A stretch of DNA of 64,000 nucleotides from Pirellula sp. (GCA_013822735.1 PNKZ01000002.1:620001-684000), one strand, 5' to 3'. Numbered from the stretch's first letter, positions 25,915-35,911 are shown. Numbers and translations: made by a program. The notes: a model not told the origin generated them from the sequence alone.

Positions 25915-27501
25915 TTAAGCAATCCACTCATCAATCACCTTGCCCGCCACGCCGGTCAGGCGTTGGTCGAGGCCTTGGAAGCGGTGGGTGAGTTTCAGGT
26001 GGTCGATGCCGAAGAGCTTGAGTAGCGTGGCGTGGAAGTCGTTCACGTGGACCGGCTTCTCGGTGATCGACCAGCCGATCTCGTCGGTCGCGCCGTAGGT
26101 GAGGCCCCCCTTCGCGCCGCCGCCCGCCATCCAGAGGCTAAAGGCGTTCGGGTGGTGGTCGCGGCCGGTGGCGTTCGGATTGCCGCCGCGGTTTTCGCCG
26201 AGCGGCGTCCGGCCGAACTCGCCCGCGAATACGACGAGCGTTTCGTCGAGCAGGCCGCGCTGTTTGAGATCTTTCAAGAGCGCCGCGACCGGTTGATCGG
26301 CCATGCCGCAGTTGTGGCCGAGTTCTTTGTCGAGGCCCGAATGGTGATCCCACGAAGCATGGAAGAGGCTCACGAACCGCACCCCGCGTTCGACAAGCCG
26401 TCGTGCGAGAAGGCAGTTCGTGGCGAATTGCTTGTATTGCCCCGGCCCGCCGCCGCGTGAGGCCTTAATCTCCGGCTCTTTGCGATTGATGCCGTAGGCG
26501 TCGATCGTCTCTTGGGTCTCGTCGCTCAAGTCAATCAGTTCCGGCGCGGCCGACTGCATGCGGAAAGCGAGCTCATAGCTGGCGATGCGGCTGGCGATTT
26601 CCGGATCGTGCATCTGCTCGAGCCGTTCGTTGTTCAGGTCGCGGGCGACGTCGAGCCCCAGACGCTGCAGCTCCGGCGGCAGGCCGGCGGGGTTCGACAG
26701 GTTCAGCACCGGGTCGCCTTGATTGCGGAACATGACCCCCGCATACATCGAGGGCAAGAACCCGGAAGCCCACAGCGAAGCGCCGCCGCTGGTGCCGCGA
26801 CCGGCCGAGAGCACGACGTAGCCGGGCAGGTCTTGCGATTCGCTCCCCAGGCCGTACGTGAGCCAGGCACCCATCGTCGGAATGCCGAAGAAGGGGCGGC
26901 CCGCCAGCAGGCTCAGTTGTGCCGGATGGTGGTTGAACTGGTCCGTGTGCATCGAGCGGACCATCAAGATATCGTCGGCGCACGTGGCGATGTGCGGCAT
27001 GAAGTCGCTGAACTCCATCCCGCATTCGCCGTGCTTCTTAAACTTCCGGTTCGAGCCCATCAGCACGGCCGTTTCCTTCTTGATGAAGGCGAAACGGACG
27101 TTCTTCGTCATCGATTCAGGCAGCGGTTTGCCGTTGAGCTCGTTGAGCTTCGGCTTCGGGTCGTAAAGATCGATCTGGCTCGGCGCCCCTTCGAGGAAAA
27201 TGAAGATGCACTTCTTCGCCTTGCCGGGAAAGTGCGACGGCTTCGGGGCGAGCGGGTTGATTGCCGCGGCGGCATCGTCTTCGGCCGTAGACTTGGTCGG
27301 CTTGGTATGGCCGTCGCGTGCGAGCAAGTCGGCGAGCGCCGCCACGCCGAGGCCGTAGCCGGCTTGGCCGAGAAAATGGCGCCGCGATTGCGCCTGCGCC
27401 GCGGCTTGCCAAGCCGCCGGATCGCGCAATAGTTCGGCCATCATCCGCGCATCTTGCGGGCAGTTGTGCACAGAATTGTCGAGCAGTGAATGGTCGGTCA
27501 T
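25915..27501 (-). CDS. DUF1501 domain-containing protein, Tat-exported
   Basis: A 528-residue protein of the sulfatase/alkaline phosphatase-like DUF1501 family. A twin-arginine motif (QSRRHFLGQAGYG) occurs at about residues 38-50, after an N-terminal extension. Family landmarks include FIFLEGAPSQIDLYDPKP, FSDFMPHIATCADDILMVRSMHTDQFNHHPAQ, LARRLVERGVRFVSLFHASWDHHSGLD and VVFAGEFGRTPLGENRGGN...GRDHHP, with His and Asp residues suited to metal binding. Planctomycetes hold dozens of DUF1501 genes, nearly always next to a DUF1549/DUF1553 gene. That is the case here: the partner ends 5 bp upstream. The role is unproven, probably surface carbohydrate metabolism. Confidence 0.95.
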   Translation of the reverse strand: MTDHSLLDNSVHNCPQDARMMAELLRDPAAWQAAAQAQSRRHFLGQAGYGLGVAALADLLARDGHTKPTKSTAEDDAAAAINPLAPKPSHFPGKAKKCIFIFLEGAPSQIDLYDPKPKLNELNGKPLPESMTKNVRFAFIKKETAVLMGSNRKFKKHGECGMEFSDFMPHIATCADDILMVRSMHTDQFNHHPAQLSLLAGRPFFGIPTMGAWLTYGLGSESQDLPGYVVLSAGRGTSGGASLWASGFLPSMYAGVMFRNQGDPVLNLSNPAGLPPELQRLGLDVARDLNNERLEQMHDPEIASRIASYELAFRMQSAAPELIDLSDETQETIDAYGINRKEPEIKASRGGGPGQYKQFATNCLLARRLVERGVRFVSLFHASWDHHSGLDKELGHNCGMADQPVAALLKDLKQRGLLDETLVVFAGEFGRTPLGENRGGNPNATGRDHHPNAFSLWMAGGGAKGGLTYGATDEIGWSITEKPVHVNDFHATLLKLFGIDHLKLTHRFQGLDQRLTGVAGKVIDEWIA

Positions 27502-27506
27502 GGCGG

Positions 27507-30500
27507 TTACTCTCGCGTAATAAATTCGTCGAGGTTCAAGAGCACGCGCACCGTGGCGGTCCAGGCGGCGGCTTCGGCGTTCGGAACCGTCGGCGAAGTA
27601 AATCGCCCGATCATTTCCTCCGCCTCTTCCGGATGATCGCGATAGTAGGCTCGCGCATTGTCGAGCAGAGTATCGAGCCGATCGAGTTCGTCGGCACGCG
27701 GCGTGCGGGCTAAGCAGTAACGCATCGCTGCGGCCAGCCGGGCCGTGTCGACTGCTTGCGGTTTCGCTCCCGCCGGCGCCGGTTCCTCCGTCAACAATCG
27801 CTTCGCCAGCGCCTGCGACGCTTCGACGAAGCTTTCGTTATTTAAAAGCGTCAGGGCCTGCAGCGGCGTGTTCGACACCGTACGGTTGACGCACGCCACG
27901 TTCGCATCCGGGCAATCGAAGGTCATCAGCGTCGGATGCGGAATCGTCCGTTTGAAGAACGTATACATGCCGCGGCGGTAGCGATCTTCTCCCTTGCTGT
28001 CGGTCCAACTAAACGAACCGGCGTAGCTCAGCTTCGCCAATTCCGGCGGCATCGGCGGGAAAACGCTGGGGCCGCCGATCTTCGGGCTTAAGAGTCCCGC
28101 CGAACAAAGGGCTAAGTCGCGCACGACTTCCCCTTCGACGCGCAACCGATTCTGACGCGCCAGTAGCACGTTCTGCGGATCGATGTCGACAAGCTCCGGA
28201 CGATGGGCCGACGACTGGCGATACGTGGCCGACATGAGGATGGTCTTGAGCAACGCCTTGGTGCTCCACTTCAGATCGCGCTGGTATTGGCCGGCGAGCC
28301 AATCGAGCAATTCGGGATGCGACGGCAAATCGCCCCGCGCGCCAAAATCGTTAACGCTGCGCACGATCCCGATGCCGAACAATCGCGCCCAAATCTGATT
28401 GACGACCACGCGCGGCGTGAGCGGGTTTTCACGACTCACGAGCCATTGTGCTAAGTCGAGCCGATTGGAGCGGGTCTTCTGTTTCTCCGTCGCAGAGGAA
28501 TTGCCGGTCGATACAAACTGTGCCGATACGCCGCCGGTCGAACCAACCGCGTCTGACTTCATCGCAGGCTGGGCGTCGGCCGAGGCCTTGGGGAGCACGT
28601 GCAAGGTCGCCGGCGTCAGCACTTCGGCCGGCGAGAGGAAGTCGCCGCGCTCGAAACGGTAGGTCTTGCGGCCGCGGATCGAAGTGGCGATCGTTCGCAC
28701 CGGCATCATCTGCGCTTTGAACTCGGCAAGCGTCGCTTCAATCTCTTTTTGGAGCTTGGCAACCTCCGGATCGAGACTGATGTAAAAGTTGAACAACGTC
28801 GCTCGGGTCAGCGCGATGCGCTTCTCCGGATATTGCCGCAATGCCGCCGCGACATCGGGCGGCAGATGCAATTCGCGGGCGTCGCCGGTGACGCCCCGCA
28901 GTTTGAAGCGATTGAGCGTGTGCTGCGATCCGTACGCTTGCTCGATCACGACCTGCAACTGTTCGCCTTTCGCGAACGTGACGCGTTCCGTCGTCCGCAC
29001 CTGCAGCCAATGGTCGGCATCGACCTTCGGCAACACGGCCCAACCCTTTTTCTTATTCGGCGTGTCGGTAAGTACGTCGGTCGCTTTAAAGCCCGACTGT
29101 TCGAAATCGGCGGTCGCCCGTTGCAGCGGAATGGCGCGCAGCAGCTTGCCGTTCGCATCTACCACATTGGCGCGCAGGTTCGTGATGACGAAATTGCCGT
29201 TCTTGGAGTTGCCGGCTCCCTTAGCTTTAGCGGCACCCGTTTCACCGGCGGCCCTGTCGGGAAGCGTATCGAGCCGCAGTCCGGTAAGTTCCGGCGGCAG
29301 CCCGGCAATGGTAAGCGTGTAGGTGTCGGTCGGCGCCGGCTGTGCGTCGGGCTTGGGCTCGGCGGTGAAGATGTTGAGCTTCTTCTGCTCCGTGAAGGCC
29401 AGACCGCTATCGGTGGTGACGGCGATCTCGGTGAAGTGGACATACCCCATCTTCGTGTTCGGCTGCGTTTCCACGAGCTCGCGTTGTTCGTCTTCCCACT
29501 TGGCCTGCAGCGGCGCGAGTTCCCGCTTGCGCTTCTCGAGCGCCTGCTCTAGCGGTTGCAATTTCTTTTCGAGCGCGACGGCGTCCGTAGCTTTCACCGG
29601 CAATCGCATGAGCACCTCGTCCGCGTCGTTGTAAAACGCGAACATCTGGTAGTACTCGGCTTGCGAGATCTCGTCGTACTTGTGGTTGTGGCACTTGGCG
29701 CAACCGAGCGTGAGCCCGAGCCACACGGTGCCGAGCGTATCGGTGCGGTCGAACACGGCGTTGACGCGATATTCTTCCTGGTCGACGCCCCCTTCTTCGT
29801 TCGTGAGCGTCTGGCGATTGAAGGCCGTGGCGATCTTTTGGCTCGGCGTCGGATTGGGAAGTAGGTCACCGGCGAGTTGCTCGATCGTGAACCGGTCGAA
29901 CGGCATGTCGGTGTTGTAGGCGTTGATCACCCAATCGCGAAACACGTACGCGTCGGGTCGGGCGCGGTCTTTTTCATAACCGTCGCTATCGGCGTAGCGG
30001 GCCATGTCGAGCCAATGGCGGCCCCAGCGTTCGCCGAAGTGGGGCGAGGCGAGCAGTCGATCGACCAGAGACTCGTACGCATCGGGGGATTGATCGTGGA
30101 CGAACGCTTCGACCTCTTCCGGCTTGGGGAGGAGACCGAGCAAGTCGAAGTAGAGTCGTTTTACGAGCGTCTCGCGCGCCGCTTCCGGCGACGGCGCAAT
30201 ATCCTTGGCTTCGAGCTTGCTGACGATAAACGCATCGATCGGGTTGCGCACGGCCGCCAAGTTCTTTACTTTCGGCGGCGCGCCGAGCGCGAGCGGACGA
30301 TAGGCCCAATGCGTTTGGTAGGGCGCTCCTTCGGCGATCCAGGCTTTAAAGATGTCGACCTCGGCCGGCGTGAGCGGTTTGCCTTCCGGCGGCATGCGCA
30401 CATCTTCGTCGTGGCTCGTGATGCGCGCGAGCAACTCGCTCGCTTCCGGTTTGCCGGGCACGATGCCGACGCTGCCGCTTTCCAGTTCCTTGAGCGCCGA

Positions 30501-30737
30501 CTTCCGGTCGAGCAGGTTTAGCCCCCCTTCGGCTTTGTCGGGGCCGTGGCATTGCAGGCAATGCTCGGCCAAGAGCGGTTTGATCTGCCGCTCAAAGCGA
30601 TGTTCGGGCGCAACGTCGCCGGCCGAAGCCTTGGGCGCCGCCGAGGCGGAGAACGGAACGGTCGTGACCGCCGCGCAGGCCAAACCGACGAAGGCAACGA
30701 CGACGAGGCAAAGCCGACATGATTGTCGACGAACCAT
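27507..30737 (-). CDS. PSD1 and planctomycete cytochrome C (DUF1549/DUF1553) protein
   Basis: A 1076-residue exported protein. ATG 30737 has GGGAG eight bases upstream and opens a signal peptide (to about residue 36). Domains in order: planctomycete cytochrome c with haem motif C60-LQ-C63-H64; DUF1549 (about 140-350) containing PSPEAARETLVKRLYFDLLG and HFGERWGRHWLDMARYADSDG; a long middle region with coiled and beta segments; DUF1553 (about 780-1060) starting RLDLAQWLVSRENPLTPRVVVNQIW. These large proteins accompany DUF1501 genes and are thought to be membrane- or periplasm-associated oxidoreductase or hydrolase complexes. No function has been shown. Confidence 0.95.
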   Translation of the reverse strand: MVRRQSCRLCLVVVAFVGLACAAVTTVPFSASAAPKASAGDVAPEHRFERQIKPLLAEHCLQCHGPDKAEGGLNLLDRKSALKELESGSVGIVPGKPEASELLARITSHDEDVRMPPEGKPLTPAEVDIFKAWIAEGAPYQTHWAYRPLALGAPPKVKNLAAVRNPIDAFIVSKLEAKDIAPSPEAARETLVKRLYFDLLGLLPKPEEVEAFVHDQSPDAYESLVDRLLASPHFGERWGRHWLDMARYADSDGYEKDRARPDAYVFRDWVINAYNTDMPFDRFTIEQLAGDLLPNPTPSQKIATAFNRQTLTNEEGGVDQEEYRVNAVFDRTDTLGTVWLGLTLGCAKCHNHKYDEISQAEYYQMFAFYNDADEVLMRLPVKATDAVALEKKLQPLEQALEKRKRELAPLQAKWEDEQRELVETQPNTKMGYVHFTEIAVTTDSGLAFTEQKKLNIFTAEPKPDAQPAPTDTYTLTIAGLPPELTGLRLDTLPDRAAGETGAAKAKGAGNSKNGNFVITNLRANVVDANGKLLRAIPLQRATADFEQSGFKATDVLTDTPNKKKGWAVLPKVDADHWLQVRTTERVTFAKGEQLQVVIEQAYGSQHTLNRFKLRGVTGDARELHLPPDVAAALRQYPEKRIALTRATLFNFYISLDPEVAKLQKEIEATLAEFKAQMMPVRTIATSIRGRKTYRFERGDFLSPAEVLTPATLHVLPKASADAQPAMKSDAVGSTGGVSAQFVSTGNSSATEKQKTRSNRLDLAQWLVSRENPLTPRVVVNQIWARLFGIGIVRSVNDFGARGDLPSHPELLDWLAGQYQRDLKWSTKALLKTILMSATYRQSSAHRPELVDIDPQNVLLARQNRLRVEGEVVRDLALCSAGLLSPKIGGPSVFPPMPPELAKLSYAGSFSWTDSKGEDRYRRGMYTFFKRTIPHPTLMTFDCPDANVACVNRTVSNTPLQALTLLNNESFVEASQALAKRLLTEEPAPAGAKPQAVDTARLAAAMRYCLARTPRADELDRLDTLLDNARAYYRDHPEEAEEMIGRFTSPTVPNAEAAAWTATVRVLLNLDEFITRE

Positions 30738-30917
30738 ATGCGATACTCCCAAGGAAAATTCGGGGTACCGGAGGAACAGCCACCGCGGAGGCAGGAGGGA
30801 GGGTGCGGTGCAGGAGAGCTAGGCCGGTAGTGCCATTTTGAGGTCGAAACGACGCGAAAGTCAAGCGAGATCGCGTCGCCGCGAAAAGCCGACGGGTGGA
30901 ATCGGCGGCGCTCGATC

Positions 30918-30926
30918 TGTTATAAA
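30918..30926 (+). promoter_or_regulatory. Candidate extended -10 promoter for the 30985 gene
   Basis: TGTTATAAA (30918-30926) reads as an extended -10 (TGn-TATAAA) about 59 bases before the start codon at 30985. No good -35 box is visible at 17 bases. Confidence 0.35.
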
Positions 30927-30984
30927 GGGCCGCTCGATCCACGAGTCGTTATCGCACGTCGTCTTACCCATCTGAGTCGCCGCT

Positions 30985-32274
30985 ATGTCCGAATTGCTTC
31001 GCACCCGCATTTTCGACGCTCTGCATGCCCTCGCGATCGTCGACCCGCACACGCACATCAATCCGCATGCTCCGGCTTCGACGACGTTGGTCGATATTCT
31101 CGGCTATCACTATTACACCGAACTTGCCCACTCGGCCGGCATGCCGAAGGCGCAGATCGAAGAGCCCGGCCTCGACCCGCGCGAGAAAACGCGTCGCATT
31201 ATCTCGGGCCTGGGGCCGATTGAAAATACGATTCAGTACAGCTGGTTCATGGAGATCGCTCGGGAGTTCTTCGGCTTTAAAGAAGAGCTCGTCACGACGA
31301 AGAATTGGGAAGGGCTTTACGACGCGGCGCTTACGAAGATGCAGTCGGCCGATTGGGCCGGCCAAGTGCTGAAACAAAGCAAGCTTGAAGCAGTGTTTCT
31401 CACGAACGACTTCGACGACCCGCTCGAAGGGTTTGATACGAAGACCTACGTGCCGTGCTTGCGGACCGATGACTTAGTGTTTCACCTCGGCAAGCCGGAG
31501 GTGCGGGCCCGACTGGAAAAGGCGACCAAGATCGCGGCCGGCTCCGCTGCAAAGCTGCGCGAAGCGCTCGGCGCGCTCTTTAAGCACTTTAAGGCCCGCG
31601 GGGCTCGGGCTTGCGCAATTTCGTTGCCGCCGGAGTTTGCCCCGGTACGCGTGGAAGCGGCCGCTGCGGAGACCGCATTGCAGGCAGTGTTAAAAGAGGG
31701 CGTGAATGCGCCTGCCGAACGTCGTCGCGACTTGTCGAACTTCGTCTTCTGGACGCTGGCCGAGTATTGCGTCGAGTTCAAACTGCCGTTCGATTTGATG
31801 ATCGGCGTCAATCGGGCCGTGTATCCCGCAGGCGTGTTTCAGGGCATGGACTTGTACGACAGTCGGGTCTCGCTGATTCAATACAAGGAACTGTTCAACG
31901 CCTTCCCGCAGGTGACGTTCCCGGTCTCGGTGCTTTCGAGTTTCACGAATCAAGAGCTTGCCAGCTATGCCTGGATCTTCCCGAACGTGGTGACCAACGG
32001 TCACTGGTGGTACTCGAACACGCCGACGTTCATCGAGCACGATTCGGCGGCCCGCATGGAGGCCGTACCCCGCACGAAGCAGGTGGGCTACTACAGCGAC
32101 ATGTACAAGCTGGAGTTCGCCCTGCCGAAGTTTGCGATGTATAAGCGCATCCTCGCGAAGATTCTCGCGGAGCGCTATGTCGTCGACCGCGGTTGGAGCG
32201 AAGAGCGAGCCGTGGCGTTCGGCACGGAAATCCTCCGCGACAACACGCGGCGGATTTTCTACAAAGACGAGTAA
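30985..32274 (+). CDS. Glucuronate isomerase-like (UxaC superfamily) protein
   Basis: A 429-residue cytoplasmic protein of the amidohydrolase-like TIM-barrel superfamily. The N-terminal metal motif DPHTHINPH (H22, H24) is present, together with LTNDFDDPLEGFDTKTYVPCLRTDDLVFH, which corresponds to the VxxTDDPxxxL...FRPD region of UxaC, and the C-terminal GHWWYSNTPTFIEHD segment. It is shorter than classical UxaC (about 470 residues) and quite divergent, so the substrate may differ from glucuronate or galacturonate. The gene is alone on the plus strand, divergent from the PSD1 gene, in a carbohydrate-related neighbourhood. Confidence 0.75.
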   Translation: MSELLRTRIFDALHALAIVDPHTHINPHAPASTTLVDILGYHYYTELAHSAGMPKAQIEEPGLDPREKTRRIISGLGPIENTIQYSWFMEIAREFFGFKEELVTTKNWEGLYDAALTKMQSADWAGQVLKQSKLEAVFLTNDFDDPLEGFDTKTYVPCLRTDDLVFHLGKPEVRARLEKATKIAAGSAAKLREALGALFKHFKARGARACAISLPPEFAPVRVEAAAAETALQAVLKEGVNAPAERRRDLSNFVFWTLAEYCVEFKLPFDLMIGVNRAVYPAGVFQGMDLYDSRVSLIQYKELFNAFPQVTFPVSVLSSFTNQELASYAWIFPNVVTNGHWWYSNTPTFIEHDSAARMEAVPRTKQVGYYSDMYKLEFALPKFAMYKRILAKILAERYVVDRGWSEERAVAFGTEILRDNTRRIFYKDE

Positions 32275-32289
32275 TCCGCGGCGAGCGGC

Positions 32290-32916
32290 CTAAGCCGCCG
32301 CTCGGCTCACCGTAGTGCCGCGGTTTTCTTGAAAGCCGGCGTCGTACTTGTCCCCGCTTACCGACAGTTGGAACGTCGGTTTGCGGCCGGAGTCGAAGAG
32401 GTACGAGAATCGCTGCACGGCTCCTTCCGGGTCTTCCGCGTAGGCGCGCTGAAAAGCCATCGCTTCGTCGGCGGCGCGCAGAAAGTCGGCCTTCGCATTC
32501 ACTTCAACAAAGTCATCGCGCAAACTCGGTTCGTCGACGAAGAGTTGCTCGATCTGGGCCTTCTGCGGATGATCGCCCGCGACGCGCACTTTACCTTCGG
32601 CGTCGGTTTGCAATTGAAACGGCGGCGATGTTTCGATGCCTGCTTTGGTAAATTTCACCTGCAGTCGACTTTCGAGGCCGGCGAGTTTCTGTTCGTAGTC
32701 GCGTCGCATGTCGGCGACCTCGAGCGGTTCGGCGTTCCATTGCAGCAGTTCCGCCGTGCGGGCCGCTTGCTTGCCGCGCGCAACGGGCGATAGCGAGAGT
32801 TCGTCGCCATCGGTGTTCGTCGTCTCTTCACCGCCCGACGACGTCGACCCGCTCGCCAAATCGAGAAGTCGGCGCGCCGCCGATTGCACGGCGCCGGTCT
32901 GTCCTTGAATCTTCAT
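32290..32916 (-). CDS. Hypothetical protein with helical C-terminal domain
   Basis: A 208-residue soluble protein, ATG at 32916, no signal peptide. The N-terminal 50 residues are Ser/Thr/Glu-rich and disordered (SGSTSSGGEETTNTDGDELSLSP). A charged helix follows (VADMRRDYEQKLAGLESRLQVKF), and then a domain with FQLQTDAEGKVRVAGDHPQKAQIEQLF and NAKADFLRAADEAMAFQRAYAEDPEGAVQRF. The opening motif LSLSPVARGK resembles short linker motifs in flagellar-associated proteins, but that is only an impression. It is convergent with the 30985 gene, 15 bp apart. Confidence 0.65.
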   Translation of the reverse strand: MKIQGQTGAVQSAARRLLDLASGSTSSGGEETTNTDGDELSLSPVARGKQAARTAELLQWNAEPLEVADMRRDYEQKLAGLESRLQVKFTKAGIETSPPFQLQTDAEGKVRVAGDHPQKAQIEQLFVDEPSLRDDFVEVNAKADFLRAADEAMAFQRAYAEDPEGAVQRFSYLFDSGRKPTFQLSVSGDKYDAGFQENRGTTVSRAAA

Positions 32917-33008
32917 GCCCGCCCTCGGTCCGATCGTACGACGAAGTAATTCGGGGCGACCGTAACGCCTCCCCTGAACTCGTCATCGACCTGAAGGGTC
33001 GGGAAAGA

Positions 33009-34034
33009 TCAACCGATTGTTACGGTTGTAGCGTCACGCTCGCCGGCACTGCGGGCGGAGACTGCAGAGTGACCGGATTCCGACCTCGCGTCTTGAGGCA
33101 ACCATTGCGAACCGATGCGCGGATCGGCCAAGCTCGGAAGCATATCGATGAATGCGCGACGGTAATTCGGATATACCGTTTCCGATTCGCCTCCTTCCTC
33201 GGTCAGCACGCCGGTGAACTTCGGTAGTGAGTGTTGCGGCATGGCGGCGTATGCATGATGTACCCCATGATATCCGATGTTGAACATCGTAAACGTGTAG
33301 AGCTTACCGAGCGGGTCGACATGTACGACCGAACGCGATAGGCCGGCGGGCGTAGTTCCCATCAGGCCCATATGTTCGATGTACTTGCGCAGCGCATACA
33401 TGCTGCCGGTGACAAGCGCGGGCAGTACGTAAAGCCAAAGCAGGAGGTTCCAAGTTCCGAGCCAGACGGTCACCGCAAGCATCGCTCCCCAAAAGGCGAT
33501 CATCGAGGCAAGCTCGAGGCGAATGCGTCGTCGTGCGGAAGCCGAATGAATTGGCGACGAATTGCGTGCGAAGGCGGTCCAGAAGAGCGTGGCGTCGTAA
33601 AACATGCCGAAGCAAAGTTCACCCGCGGCCGCGCCGCAACGGAGCCAGCGCGGCGTCTTCGTGTCGACAAACGGCCAGAGTTGTTCGTCTTTCTCCGTCC
33701 CTAAATAGGCGTGATGCGTGCTATGCACATTGCGGAATAAAGACAAACCGTTCAGGTGGAAGTTACCGATGATGATGCCGACCGTTTCATTAAGCCAGCG
33801 CGGCGGACAAAGCACGCCATGGGCCGCTTCGTGAAATGCCATCAACTGCGAATGCATGAAATGCGCGGCAAGCAACACGCCTAGGGCCGCAAGCCAGTAG
33901 CGCTCTTGAGTCAACGACCAGTACGTGAGGACTTCCGCGGCAAACAAGCAGCCCGTGAATAGCAGCCAAAGTCGGAACGTGGTCCAGTTTGGGCGATGGG
34001 CTTCGATCAAAAGTTCCTTCGATGGATCAAACAT
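33009..34034 (-). CDS. Membrane fatty acid desaturase
   Basis: A 341-residue integral membrane di-iron enzyme. The three His boxes are H-E-A-A-H (residues about 69-73, AFHEAAHG), H-S-T-H-H (VHSTHHAYLG) and H-G-V-H-H (GYHGVHHAYA), in the usual order, with pairs of hydrophobic segments before box 1 and between boxes 2 and 3. The enzyme inserts a double bond into acyl chains or acts on a related lipid substrate such as a carotenoid. ATG 34034 is used; the longer reading starts with TTG. The C-terminal 35 residues are Ser/Arg-rich and probably unstructured. Confidence 0.9.
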   Translation of the reverse strand: MFDPSKELLIEAHRPNWTTFRLWLLFTGCLFAAEVLTYWSLTQERYWLAALGVLLAAHFMHSQLMAFHEAAHGVLCPPRWLNETVGIIIGNFHLNGLSLFRNVHSTHHAYLGTEKDEQLWPFVDTKTPRWLRCGAAAGELCFGMFYDATLFWTAFARNSSPIHSASARRRIRLELASMIAFWGAMLAVTVWLGTWNLLLWLYVLPALVTGSMYALRKYIEHMGLMGTTPAGLSRSVVHVDPLGKLYTFTMFNIGYHGVHHAYAAMPQHSLPKFTGVLTEEGGESETVYPNYRRAFIDMLPSLADPRIGSQWLPQDARSESGHSAVSARSAGERDATTVTIG

Positions 34035-34378
34035 AGCGGGCAAATGCTCCCTTACGCTGCGACCCTAACCCCTAGCTCGTATGCTAACGAATGTCACGCG
34101 ACGCGAAATAGTTGATTGGGATTCGCGCACGTGATTTGAAAACAGCGGCGTCGAATTGACGTATCGGCGAATCATTACGACGACGCGACGGCGACGAACT
34201 CGATCATATTTCGAACGACCGAGTCGACAGAGCGGGCTCAAAGATTCGCCAATCGGCAAGGTTTTCCAGGCGTCGTCCCGCGTTTCTTGCCGGTACGGGA
34301 AACGGCGGGTATGCTGATATGACCCTGCCTTGACTCCTTTCGCCAGTTCAACACTCGCTCGTTTTACGGAGCCCCGCC
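34035..34378. other. Intergenic region between divergent genes, nothing specific seen
   Basis: This 344-base gap lies between the desaturase (minus) and the Gfo/Idh/MocA gene (plus). I see no gene, no repeat and no convincing promoter, only scattered AT-rich words such as TTGACT at 34332. Both promoters must lie here. Confidence 0.5.
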
Positions 34379-35824
34379 ATGAGTCGTTTCGGTCGTCGTC
34401 GTTTTCTCGAAGGTTCGATGTTTGCCGCGGCCGCAGCCGTCGGCGCCGGGCCGGTGGTTAATCTCTATGCCGACGACAAGCAAAGCGGCGGCCCGAACGA
34501 TCGATTGAACACGGCCATCGTCGGCGTCAATGGACGCGGCAACAGCCACATCGCCGGTTTCGGCAATCGTAAAGATACGCCGATCACGTGGATCGTCGAT
34601 TGCGACACGGCGGTCGGCCAAAAGAAAGTCGATTCGATCGCCAAGAAGCAGGGCTTCGCGCCGAAGTTCACGACCGACATGCGCGAGATGCTCGAAGACA
34701 AAGAAGTCGACATCGTCAGCATCGCTACGCCGAACCACTGGCACTCGCTCGGCGCCATCTGGGCGATTCAAGCGGGCAAAGACGTCTACGTCGAAAAGCC
34801 GGTCAGCCACAACGTGAGCGAAGGGCGTCGCGTCGTGGAAGCCGCGCGGAAGTACAACAAGATCTGCCAGACCGGCACGCAATGTCGTTCGATGCCCGGT
34901 TCGCAACAAGGTATCGAGTACGTGAAGTCCGGCAAGATCGGCGACGTGAAGATCGCCCGCGGCCTTTGCTACAAGACGCGTAAGTCGATCGGCCCGCGCG
35001 GCACGTACGAAGTGCCGGCCTCGGTCGACTACAACATTTGGGCCGGTCCCGCGCCGATGGACCCGCTGACCCGTCCGAAATTCCACTACGACTGGCATTG
35101 GCAATGGCAAGCCGGCAACGGCGACTTGGGCAATCAAGGCATTCACCAAGTCGACGTCGCCCGCTGGGGACTCGGCGTGAACGAACTTTGCAAGGGCGTG
35201 ATGAGCTACGGCGGTCGGGTCGGCTATGAAGACGCCGGCGAAACCGCCAACACGCAAGTTTGCCAATTCGACTACGGCGATAAGCAACTCATCTTCGAAG
35301 TCCGCGGCCTCAACACCGACACGTACCGCGGCGCGAAGGTCGGCAATGTGTTCCACGGCACGACCGGCTACGTCGTGCTGACGAGCTACGATTCGGGAGC
35401 CGCTTTCGATCTCGAAGGCAACAAGGTTGCGGAGTTCAAAGGCAAGGGGGACCAAGCCCACTTCGACAACTTCGTCAACGCCGTACGCAGCCGCAACTAC
35501 AAGGAACTCACGGCCGACATCGAAGAAGGCCACCTCTCGAGCGCGTTGTGCCACTTGGCCAATATCTCGATGCGGCTCGGCTCGTCGATGCCGATTGCCG
35601 ACGTGAAGGCCAAGCTCTCGGGAGACGCTCTGCTCGAGACGAACGAACGCTTTGTGAAGCACTTGGAAGAGAACAACGTTTCGCCGAGCACGGAAATTCT
35701 GTGCGGCGTGACGTTGGCGCTCGATCCGAAAACCGAGAAGTTCGTGAACAACTCGCAAGCCGACGCGATGCTGACCCGCGAATATCGGGCCCCGTTCGTG
35801 GTGCCCGCCGCCGGCCAAGTGTAA
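34379..35824 (+). CDS. Gfo/Idh/MocA family oxidoreductase, Tat-exported
   Basis: A 481-residue protein with a twin-arginine leader (MSRFGRRRFLEGSMFAAAAAV). The NAD(P) fold starts NTAIVGVNGRGNSHIAGF, followed by WIVDCDTAVG, VDIVSIATPNHWHSLGAIWAIQAGKDVYVEKPVSHN with the family EKP motif, and the C-terminal domain with GNQGIHQVDVARWGLG. It represents the exported planctomycetal clade, longer than cytoplasmic inositol dehydrogenases. The substrate is unknown. A clear Rho-independent terminator follows 46 bp after the stop. Confidence 0.94.
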   Translation: MSRFGRRRFLEGSMFAAAAAVGAGPVVNLYADDKQSGGPNDRLNTAIVGVNGRGNSHIAGFGNRKDTPITWIVDCDTAVGQKKVDSIAKKQGFAPKFTTDMREMLEDKEVDIVSIATPNHWHSLGAIWAIQAGKDVYVEKPVSHNVSEGRRVVEAARKYNKICQTGTQCRSMPGSQQGIEYVKSGKIGDVKIARGLCYKTRKSIGPRGTYEVPASVDYNIWAGPAPMDPLTRPKFHYDWHWQWQAGNGDLGNQGIHQVDVARWGLGVNELCKGVMSYGGRVGYEDAGETANTQVCQFDYGDKQLIFEVRGLNTDTYRGAKVGNVFHGTTGYVVLTSYDSGAAFDLEGNKVAEFKGKGDQAHFDNFVNAVRSRNYKELTADIEEGHLSSALCHLANISMRLGSSMPIADVKAKLSGDALLETNERFVKHLEENNVSPSTEILCGVTLALDPKTEKFVNNSQADAMLTREYRAPFVVPAAGQV

Positions 35825-35870
35825 GCAAAACGCTTCGTCAATCGACGTTGAATACTGCAACGCCTATTTA

Positions 35871-35899
35871 GCCCCCGGCCCACGGCCGGGGGCTTTTTT
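35871..35899 (+). terminator. Rho-independent terminator
   Basis: GCCCCCGGCC (35871-35880), loop CAC, GGCCGGGGGC (35884-35893) and six T residues (35894-35899). It ends the 34379 gene and, by symmetry of the stem, may also help the convergent gene ending at 35912. Confidence 0.9.
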
Positions 35900-35911
35900 C
35901 GTGCGCTCGCA

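Noticed and set aside
34065-34259. 64-codon minus-strand frame upstream of the desaturase
   Set aside because: Arg-rich, no ribosome site and no domain; it lies where promoters must be.
34364-35860. 498-codon minus-strand frame opposite the Gfo/Idh/MocA gene
   Set aside because: Antisense shadow; the plus strand has a Tat leader and an EKP motif, and a terminator follows its stop.
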